A stretch of DNA of 14,615 bases from the NCBI GenBank assembly GCA_023433945.1, contig JAEYTP010000049.1, forward strand, positions 1 to 14,615, read 5' to 3'. Below, piece after piece: positions 1 to 5,535 of this stretch. Position 1 is the stretch's first letter; the number at the start of each line of letters is the position of its first letter. The position numbers and the translations under genes are program-made. The stretch is from Bacillota bacterium (GTDB lineage Bacteria > Bacillota > Clostridia > Acetivibrionales > DSM-1351). The notes beneath the pieces were generated by a model that searched no databases, was not told the DNA's origin, and saw only the letters and a list, made by a program, of their open reading frames with translations.

Positions 1-33
1 CCTGTTTGGAATATATGCAGCATGACATAGTCA

Positions 34-123
34 TTTTCCTACGCTGGCATTACCCAGATCAGGTATAAGGGTTTAAGCAACTATGCTAATCTCAGCCGAT
101 TCAATTATCAGCTCCCCTGGTAA
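34..123 (-). promoter_or_regulatory. TPP (thiamine pyrophosphate) riboswitch aptamer
   Basis: Read on the minus strand, this stretch contains the hallmark TPP blocks in order: GGGGAGC, GGCTGAGA, ACCCTT, ACCTGATCTGGGTAATGCCA and GCGTAGG. The stems fit the known fold: AGGGG with ACCCTT (P2), AGCTGAT with ATCGGCT (P3), an optional P3a arm (TTAGCA with TGCTTAA), and CTGG with CCAG (P4). P1 is weak (TTACC with GGAAA, one mismatch). A 5-bp hairpin (ATGAC/GTCAT, 22-34) follows at once. In this family, TPP binding lowers expression of thiamine synthesis or uptake genes by termination or by hiding the ribosome site. The controlled gene lies beyond the left edge, so neither its identity nor the mechanism can be told here. 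Confidence 0.95.
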
Positions 124-140
124 TTCAGTTGTTGTTCTGA

Positions 141-170
141 ATTATAGCAAATAATGGTTGGATAAGTCAA
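141..170 (-). promoter_or_regulatory. Promoter for the riboswitch transcript (minus strand)
   Basis: On the minus strand TTGACT (170-165) and TATAAT (146-141) are separated by 18 bp, close to the sigma-A consensus. Transcription would start near 134 and run left into the TPP aptamer. The first transcribed bases can form a small hairpin with TTCAG and CTGAA arms (141-124). The boxes are seen directly; activity is inferred. Confidence 0.8.
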
Positions 171-191
171 CACCTAATTTTTAATATTTAT

Positions 192-227
192 CTAGCATAA
201 TTTTTAAGATATAACTAGCATAATTTT
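192..227. repeat. Two copies of CTAGCATAATTTT
   Basis: The 13-mer CTAGCATAATTTT occurs at 192-204 and again at 215-227, 23 bp apart, in the AT-rich spacer between the divergent riboswitch and uvrA promoters. It could be an UP-element-like tract, a protein site, or drift. I see no gene in 124-346; that stretch holds only the regulatory sites listed here. Confidence 0.5.
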
Positions 228-238
228 AGATTATAAAC

Positions 239-252
239 CGAACAAGTGTTTG
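239..252 (+). promoter_or_regulatory. LexA (SOS) box upstream of uvrA
   Basis: The sequence CGAACAAGTGTTTG matches the Gram-positive LexA/DinR consensus CGAAC-N4-GTTYG. Its last three bases overlap the uvrA -35 box, so bound LexA would block RNA polymerase. uvrA is a classical SOS gene in Bacillus and its relatives, so context and motif agree. Binding itself is inferred. Confidence 0.85.
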
Positions 253-277
253 CATTTTTACAAATATTTGATATAAT
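250..277 (+). promoter_or_regulatory. uvrA promoter
   Basis: TTGCAT (250-255) and TATAAT (272-277) are 16 bp apart, a good sigma-A pair. Transcription would start near 284, giving a leader of about 63 nt. The LexA box overlaps the -35 element. Confidence 0.75.
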
Positions 278-297
278 TACATAGAGGTTTTTTACAG

Positions 298-315
298 AAT
301 ATTGTAAACAATATT
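298..315 (+). repeat. Inverted repeat in the uvrA leader
   Basis: A perfect 7-bp inverted repeat, AATATTG / CAATATT with a TAAA loop, lies in the uvrA 5' untranslated region 31 nt before the start codon. It is AT-rich and would make only a weak RNA hairpin. It could also be a DNA operator. Function unknown. Confidence 0.45.
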
Positions 316-346
316 ATTTTAAAGGCATTGAAAGGATATACAAGTA

Positions 347-3178
347 ATGATAAAGGACAACATACTTATAAAAGGAGCCAGGGAACATAACCTGAAGAAT
401 ATTGATATTGAGATACCCAGGGACAAATTTGTTGTTATTACTGGTCTTAGCGGCTCAGGGAAATCATCTTTGGCATTTGATACTATATATGCAGAAGGGC
501 AGAGAAGATATGTAGAGTCTCTATCTTCCTATGCTAGACAATTTCTCGGCCAGATGGAAAAACCAGACGTAGATTACATTGAAGGACTATCCCCTGCTAT
601 TGCTATAGACCAGAAGACTACCAGTAGAAATCCCAGATCTACAGTAGGTACGGTTACTGAGATACATGACTATTTGAGATTACTATATGCCAGGATTGGT
701 ATTCCACACTGTCCCAAATGCGGGAAAGAGATTAGCCAACAGACTGTGGATCAGATGGTGGATACAATTCTTTCCTTGCCTGAGGGTACTAGAATACAGC
801 TATTAGCACCAGTTGTTAGAGGGAGAAAAGGTGAATATCACAAGCTTATAGAGGATGCCAAAAAGGGTGGCTATGTCCGTATCAGAATTGACGGAGAGGT
901 CAAAGATATCAACGATGAGATTACGTTGGAAAAGAATAAAAAGCACAATATCGAAATTGTTGTGGACAGGCTTATTATAAAGCCGGATATTACAAAGAGA
1001 CTGAGCGACTCTCTTGAAACGGTACTCAATCTTAGTAGTGGTATGGCTATAGTTGACGTAATTGGACAGGAAGAGATACTTTTAAGCCAGAACTTTGCTT
1101 GTAGTGATTGTGGTATCAGCATAGATGAGCTTACGCCTAGAATGTTCTCTTTCAACAACCCTTTTGGTGCCTGCCCATCGTGTACTGGACTTGGCAATCT
1201 ACTAAAGGTAGACGTGGATCTCATTATTCCAGACAGATCTAAATCACTAACTGATGGTGCTATCACTGTCTCCGGCTGGAATATTGAGAGTGAAGATGCC
1301 TATACTAGAATGATATTTAATGCACTTGCAAAGCACTATAAGTTTAAGCTTGATACTCCTATAAATAAACTGTCAGCAAATGTTTTAGATATTATTCTTT
1401 ATGGAACCAAGGGTGAAAAGATTAAGGTAGAGTATGAGCGCGAGTATGGTAGTGGTTCTTATATGGCGGCTTTTGATGGAATATTGAACATTGTTGAGCG
1501 TAGATACAACGAAACACAGTCAGAGGGTATGAAGCAGTATTACGAACAGTTTATGAGTAATACCCCTTGTCCCGATTGCGAGGGCGCAAGACTAAAAAAA
1601 GAAAGTCTTGCAGTTACAATTGGAGGCAAAAACATACATGAAGTTTCTATAATGTCAGTTGCAGAGGTTAAAAAGTTTTTTCAAGAGTTACAGCTTGGTG
1701 AACAACACGCTTTGATTGCTAATCAAATCCTCAAGGAAATTAATGCAAGAATAGGTTTTCTAGTCGATGTAGGACTTGACTATCTTACGCTGGCTAGAGC
1801 AGCAGGTACTCTTTCAGGTGGTGAGGCACAGAGAATTAGATTAGCTACACAAATAGGTTCAGGCCTTATGGGAGTGCTGTATATATTGGACGAGCCTAGT
1901 ATTGGGCTTCATCAGAGAGATAATGCAAAGTTGATTGAAACCCTTACAAAGCTAAAAAACTTAGGTAATACCTTAATTGTTGTTGAACACGATGAAGATA
2001 CTATGTTTGCCGCAGATCATATTATTGACATGGGACCTGGACCGGGTATACATGGGGGACATGTTGTTGCACAGGGTCCTATCGAAAGTATTCTCAACAA
2101 TCAAGATTCTATTACTGGTCAATATCTTAGCGGTAGTAAGAGAATCGAAATACCAAAGAAGAGAAGAAAAACTAAGGACAACTGGCTAGAAGTATGTGGT
2201 GCTAGGCAAAATAATTTAAAAAATGTTAATGTAAAAATTCCACTAGGAGTACTGACATCAATCACAGGTGTATCAGGCTCAGGCAAGAGTTCACTAATAA
2301 ATGGTATTTTATACAATAGCTTGGCTGCTAAATTAAACCGTGCAAGGACTAGGCCAGGGGAGCATGACGAGATAAAGGGAGTAGAGCTGCTAGACAAGGT
2401 AATCAACATAGACCAATCTCCTATAGGTAGAACTCCTCGCTCAAATCCCGCAACCTATACTGGGATGTTTGATTTGATAAGAGAGGTATTTGCTGCCACT
2501 ACTGATTCTAAGATGAAAGGCTATAAAAATGGTAGGTTCAGCTTTAATATAAAGGGCGGAAGATGTGAGGCATGTACAGGGGATGGAATAATAAAGATTG
2601 AAATGCACTTCTTGCCGGATATATATGTTCCTTGTGAAGTATGTAAAGGGCAAAGATACAATAGGGAAACTTTAGAGGTAAAGTACAAAGGAAAAAGTAT
2701 TTCGGATGTTCTCAACATGACGGTTGAGGATGCGCTGGAATTCTTCAAGAATATACCAAGAATACAAAAGAAGCTGCAAACTCTATATGATGTTGGCCTT
2801 GGGTATATTAAGCTAGGGCAACCTTCGACTACTTTATCGGGTGGAGAAGCGCAGCGAATCAAACTAGCTACAGAATTATCAAAACGCAGCACAGGCAAGA
2901 CATTATATATTTTAGATGAGCCAACAACAGGGCTTCATATAGCTGATGTACACCGACTTATTGAGATTCTTCAGAGATTAACTGATGCGGGAAATACTAT
3001 AGTTGTGATAGAGCATAATCTTGATGTCATCAAAACGTCGGATTTTGTCATAGATTTAGGACCAGAAGGTGGTAACAATGGCGGTACAATTGTTGCCCAG
3101 GGAACCCCTGAGCAGGTTTCAAAGGTTCAAGAATCATATACTGGGCAGTTCCTTAGCAAAGTTCTAAGTAGGAGTTAA
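347..3178 (+). CDS. uvrA: UvrABC excinuclease subunit A
   Basis: This is the damage-recognition ATPase of nucleotide excision repair. UvrA dimers find distorted DNA and load UvrB, after which UvrC cuts. The 943 residues are a normal length for the family. Two ABC ATPase modules are complete: Walker A GLSGSGKS (33-40) and GVSGSGKS (641-648), signatures LSGGEAQR (489-496 and 830-837), and Walker B DEP (515-517 and 857-859). Zinc-binding cysteines are present: C122/C125 with C252/C255, C276/C279 and C408/C411 in the first half, and C740/C743 with C763/C766 in the UvrA-type zinc module. The ATG is preceded by AAAGGA (331-336) at 10 nt spacing. The LexA box upstream indicates SOS control. No uvrB or uvrC is adjacent. 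The last codons, including the stop, lie within the first unit of the downstream repeat array, but the C-terminus is close to usual length. Confidence 0.98.
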   Translation: MIKDNILIKGAREHNLKNIDIEIPRDKFVVITGLSGSGKSSLAFDTIYAEGQRRYVESLSSYARQFLGQMEKPDVDYIEGLSPAIAIDQKTTSRNPRSTVGTVTEIHDYLRLLYARIGIPHCPKCGKEISQQTVDQMVDTILSLPEGTRIQLLAPVVRGRKGEYHKLIEDAKKGGYVRIRIDGEVKDINDEITLEKNKKHNIEIVVDRLIIKPDITKRLSDSLETVLNLSSGMAIVDVIGQEEILLSQNFACSDCGISIDELTPRMFSFNNPFGACPSCTGLGNLLKVDVDLIIPDRSKSLTDGAITVSGWNIESEDAYTRMIFNALAKHYKFKLDTPINKLSANVLDIILYGTKGEKIKVEYEREYGSGSYMAAFDGILNIVERRYNETQSEGMKQYYEQFMSNTPCPDCEGARLKKESLAVTIGGKNIHEVSIMSVAEVKKFFQELQLGEQHALIANQILKEINARIGFLVDVGLDYLTLARAAGTLSGGEAQRIRLATQIGSGLMGVLYILDEPSIGLHQRDNAKLIETLTKLKNLGNTLIVVEHDEDTMFAADHIIDMGPGPGIHGGHVVAQGPIESILNNQDSITGQYLSGSKRIEIPKKRRKTKDNWLEVCGARQNNLKNVNVKIPLGVLTSITGVSGSGKSSLINGILYNSLAAKLNRARTRPGEHDEIKGVELLDKVINIDQSPIGRTPRSNPATYTGMFDLIREVFAATTDSKMKGYKNGRFSFNIKGGRCEACTGDGIIKIEMHFLPDIYVPCEVCKGQRYNRETLEVKYKGKSISDVLNMTVEDALEFFKNIPRIQKKLQTLYDVGLGYIKLGQPSTTLSGGEAQRIKLATELSKRSTGKTLYILDEPTTGLHIADVHRLIEILQRLTDAGNTIVVIEHNLDVIKTSDFVIDLGPEGGNNGGTIVAQGTPEQVSKVQESYTGQFLSKVLSRS

Positions 3179-3357
3179 CATGTCATAAGTGGGAGCTAAC
3201 ATGACATAAGTTAGGGCTAACATGAAAAAAACGAAGTTAACATGACATAAGTTAGGGCTAACATGAAAAAATCGAAGTTAACATGACATAATTCGAAGTT
3301 AACATGGCGAAATACGAAGCTAACATTACAAAATTTGAAGTTAACATGACATAAATG
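3171..3357. repeat. Nine-unit tandem repeat array, 20-21 bp period
   Basis: Nine consecutive units share the core TAACAT, starting at 3176, 3197, 3218, 3238, 3259, 3279, 3300, 3321 and 3342. Spacings are 21, 21, 20, 21, 20, 21, 21 and 21 bp. The common unit is roughly GAAGTTAACATGACATAA plus 2-3 variable bases, and a degenerate tenth unit may follow to 3378. Units 3-4 and 5-6 form a higher-order duplication: 3211-3250 and 3252-3291 differ at one base in 40. The period is about two DNA turns, so all copies face the same side of the helix. There are no unique spacers, so this is not CRISPR. The uvrA stop codon lies in unit 1. Possible roles include a transposon-end binding array, a protein-binding array or a transcribed regulatory element. 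None is proven. Confidence 0.9.
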
Positions 3358-3416
3358 GGAGTTTGCGTGTAATTTTTGAAGATTTTATGCTTTAGTGTTA
3401 GGAAATAATGTAAAGT

Positions 3417-3456
3417 GCAAAAGTGGCTTGTTTCAAGGGGGACAGCCACTTTTTGC
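3417..3456 (+). terminator. Hairpin terminator after uvrA and its repeats
   Basis: The arms GCAAAAGTGGCT (3417-3428) and AGCCACTTTTTGC (3444-3456) pair over 12 bp with one bulged T. The loop is 15 nt and the T-run lies within the 3' arm. It is a plausible factor-independent terminator for uvrA, about 240 nt past the stop because the repeat array intervenes. With A and T tracts on both sides it may act in either direction. Confidence 0.65.
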
Positions 3457-3476
3457 ATGTACATAAAAATATAATT

Positions 3477-3525
3477 GTTAATTCTGTGTTAATTCTGTTA
3501 CAGTTAATTCACAAAGGTATATAAT
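3477..3525 (+). promoter_or_regulatory. Pho-box-like direct repeats and promoter of the phosphate operon
   Basis: GTTAATTCTGT occurs twice in tandem (3477-3487 and 3488-3498), and GTTAATTC recurs at 3503. The block 3484-3501 reads CTGTGTT-AATT-CTGTTAC, the 7-4-7 layout of a PhoB/PhoP box with 11-bp spacing. A good -10, TATAAT, lies at 3520-3525, and the -35 position (GTTACA, 3497-3502) falls inside the repeats, as in activator-dependent Pho promoters. The downstream genes handle phosphate, which supports the reading. Sequence seen; PhoP control inferred. Confidence 0.7.
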
Positions 3526-3568
3526 GAGTAGCAGAAAATCGGGTAAATAATAGAAGGGTGAGGAACAT

Positions 3569-4192
3569 ATGTTTAGAATAACACCAAAGGAAGAATTATT
3601 TTTTGATTATTTTGTAGAAACTTGTGAAATTATTTGTAAATCTGCGATGTTGTTAGAGGACTTGACAAAGAACTATATCAATGTCAATGAGAAAATCCTT
3701 AATATTGAAGAGACAGAGCATGCATGTGACAACAAGGTACATAATATTTTGGAACAACTAAACAAAGCATTTATCACACCAATTGACAGAGAAGATATTT
3801 TTACTATAGCAAAAGAACTCGATAATATTACTGACGATATAGAATCTGCAGCTCACAGATTTAGCATGTACAATGTACAAGAGATGAGACCCGATGCAAT
3901 TAAGCTATCAGAACTTATCGTAAAATCTGCAGAAGAGCTGAAAAGTGTAATGATAGAAATGAAGAATATGAAGAAGAGTACACTCCTTAGAGAGAAGATT
4001 ATTGCAGTAAATGATGTAGAGGATGAAGGAGATACTATTTTCAGAGAAGCCATTACAAATCTATTTATTACAGAAAAGAATGCTGTGGAAGTAATTAAAT
4101 GGAAAGAGATATATGAGTTACTTGAAAACACTCTTGACGCTTGCGAAGATGTTGCGAATATAGTTGAAGGAGTTGTCATGAAGCATGCTTAG
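3569..4192 (+). CDS. PhoU-like DUF47 family protein, partner of the phosphate transporter
   Basis: This 207-residue, mostly helical, charged protein has the pattern of the DUF47/TIGR00153 family (Bacillus YkaA-like). The family is distantly related to PhoU and is usually encoded next to PiT transporters. It has no signal peptide or membrane segment, so it is cytoplasmic. Conserved-looking acidic stretches, such as DREDIFTIAKELDNITDDIE (about residues 72-91), resemble the metal-binding helices of PhoU proteins. The exact function is not known; a regulatory role on the adjacent transporter is the usual inference. The ATG follows a GGGTGAGG ribosome site. The stop overlaps the start of the transporter gene by 8 nt, so translation is probably coupled. 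The upstream Pho-box-like repeats suggest induction when phosphate is scarce. Confidence 0.9.
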   Translation: MFRITPKEELFFDYFVETCEIICKSAMLLEDLTKNYINVNEKILNIEETEHACDNKVHNILEQLNKAFITPIDREDIFTIAKELDNITDDIESAAHRFSMYNVQEMRPDAIKLSELIVKSAEELKSVMIEMKNMKKSTLLREKIIAVNDVEDEGDTIFREAITNLFITEKNAVEVIKWKEIYELLENTLDACEDVANIVEGVVMKHA

Positions 4193-5183
4193 TGTATCTT
4201 TAGTCTTAGTTGTTTTCTTTGCACTAGCCTTTGACTTTATTAATGGCTTTCATGATACGGCAAACTCTATTGCAACTTCCGTGTCAACAAGGGTATTGAG
4301 TCCTAGGAGGGCGATACTCATGTCTGCTTTCTTTAACCTTGTAGGGGCTATGGTAAGTAGCAAAGTTGCAAAGACAATATCAAGTGGTCTGGTTGATAGC
4401 AAAATGATTACGGTTCAATATGTTATCATAGCTACTCTTATAGCAGCTATAATCTGGGATTTGATAACTTGGTATTTCGGCATTCCAAGTAGTTCCTCTC
4501 ATGCTTTAATAGGTGCTTTGGTAGGTGCATCTATAGCATATGCAGGCTCACTCGACATAGTCATATGGTCTGGAGTGCTTTGGAAGATTATAGTACCACT
4601 CTTCACATCACCTTTGATAGGATTTTTGTTTGGATACTTGTTTATGACTGCATTATATAAGCTATTGAGGCCTTTCTCTCAAAGATTTGTAAATAAATGG
4701 TTTTCGAAGCTGCAGATTATTTCAGCGATGTTCATGGCTTATTCACATGGAAATAATGATGCTCAAAAATCAATGGGTATAATTACTTTGGCATTGATTG
4801 CAGCAGATATGAATAACGGTAGCTCTGATGTTCAGTTCTGGGTTAAGGTAGCATGTGCTTTGGCCATGGCACTTGGGACCTCAATAGGAGGATGGAAGAT
4901 AATTAAAACAATGGGTGTTAACATGATAAAGCTTCAACCTATCGGTGGCTTTGCTGCTGAAACAGGTTCGGCTATCGTTATCGAAGCTATGACTGCATTA
5001 GGTGCTCCTGTTAGTACTACTCAGGTTATTTCTACATCCATCATGGGTGTAGGTGCATCAAAGAGACTATCCGCGGTTAGGTGGGCTTTAGCAAGAAATA
5101 TCGTGTGGGCATGGTTGGTTACTATTCCAATAACAGCTTTGTTAGGTGCGTTTATAACTATGATATTTAAGTTCTTTATGTAA
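4185..5183 (+). CDS. pit: PiT family inorganic phosphate transporter
   Basis: This is an integral membrane carrier that imports inorganic phosphate, probably as a metal-phosphate or with a cation. The 332-residue protein is a compact PiT (PHO4 family) member. The duplicated signature is clear: FINGFHDTANSIATSV near residues 18-33 and AYSHGNNDAQKS near 185-196, each followed by hydrophobic helices. The PSSSSHALIGALVGA stretch (101-115) and the matching APVSTTQ stretch (274-280) are also typical. About ten hydrophobic segments are visible. The start ATG lies within the end of the upstream DUF47 gene and has its own ribosome site (GAAGGAG, 4166-4172). Pairing with a DUF47 gene is the standard arrangement for low-affinity Pit systems in Firmicutes. 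A sulfate substrate, known for a few relatives, is less likely given the partner and the Pho box. Confidence 0.95.
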   Translation: MLSVSLVLVVFFALAFDFINGFHDTANSIATSVSTRVLSPRRAILMSAFFNLVGAMVSSKVAKTISSGLVDSKMITVQYVIIATLIAAIIWDLITWYFGIPSSSSHALIGALVGASIAYAGSLDIVIWSGVLWKIIVPLFTSPLIGFLFGYLFMTALYKLLRPFSQRFVNKWFSKLQIISAMFMAYSHGNNDAQKSMGIITLALIAADMNNGSSDVQFWVKVACALAMALGTSIGGWKIIKTMGVNMIKLQPIGGFAAETGSAIVIEAMTALGAPVSTTQVISTSIMGVGASKRLSAVRWALARNIVWAWLVTIPITALLGAFITMIFKFFM

Positions 5184-5285
5184 TATCTATGTTCTATGCA
5201 TAAAGATTAAGAATTGTGGTAGATTTTATTGCGCATCAGTTGTTCGTTAACAATAAGTTTACAATTTGTGAAAAAGCTTAGAATA

Positions 5286-5334
5286 CTGGGGTTTAGACAT
5301 ATATGGTAGATATATGGACTAAAACCCAGTTTTG
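5286..5334 (+). terminator. Long hairpin terminator after the phosphate operon
   Basis: The outer stem CTGGGGTTTAG (5286-5296) pairs with CTAAAACCCAG (5319-5329) with one G-U pair. An inner stem CATATAT/ATATATG (5298-5304, 5310-5316) closes a GGTAG loop. TTTT follows at once. This is a convincing factor-independent terminator about 100 nt after the pit stop. No gene is seen in 5184-5535. Confidence 0.85.
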
Positions 5335-5400
5335 TAATATAAAGAGGTATCTAAATCATACATATATACAAATTAAGCAGTATATATGATATAGAAAGTG

Positions 5401-5440
5401 TTAGAACAATCTTTTAACATATGTTATACTTTTACGTAAA
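5401..5440 (+). promoter_or_regulatory. Putative clpE promoter with two palindromes
   Basis: A possible -10, TATACT (5425-5430), has only a weak -35 (TTAGAA, 5401-5406, 18 bp spacing). A perfect 12-bp palindrome TAACATATGTTA (5415-5426) overlaps the start of the -10, and a perfect 10-bp palindrome TTTACGTAAA (5431-5440) follows it directly. The paired palindromes could be operators. No CtsR heptad repeat (GGTCAAA type) and no CIRCE element is visible in 5335-5535. The promoter call is tentative. Confidence 0.4.
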
Positions 5441-5535
5441 TATTGTGTAAACTATGTTTATTTTGGGTAAATAATTTGAATACAACTTATTTTTAAATAA
5501 TATGTTTTAGCTTAAATAATGGGGTGATAATTTTA

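Noticed and set aside
21..29. CATGACATA near the left edge, matching the core of the uvrA-3' repeats
   Set aside because: A 9-base match in AT-rich DNA is expected by chance, and here it is explained by the hairpin after the TPP aptamer.
871..1266. Minus-strand open frames inside uvrA, the clpE-like gene and other genes
   Set aside because: They lie opposite well-conserved proteins, have no ribosome sites, and their products resemble nothing recognisable; they are coding shadows.
3171..3357. Possible CRISPR array
   Set aside because: Units follow each other with almost no unique spacer, are only 20-21 bp, and there are no cas genes.
3258..3464. Minus-strand open frame of 68 codons with a heptapeptide-like repeat (MLTSNYV)
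   Set aside because: The repeated peptide is only the reverse reading of the 21-bp DNA repeats. The frame is lost where the spacing is 20 bp, and there is no credible ribosome site or promoter.
5524..5535. GTG start for the clpE-like gene, 4 codons upstream
   Set aside because: The GTG is part of the GGGGTG ribosome site. The ATG at 5536 has ideal spacing and gives a protein that begins at the zinc finger, as in ClpE.
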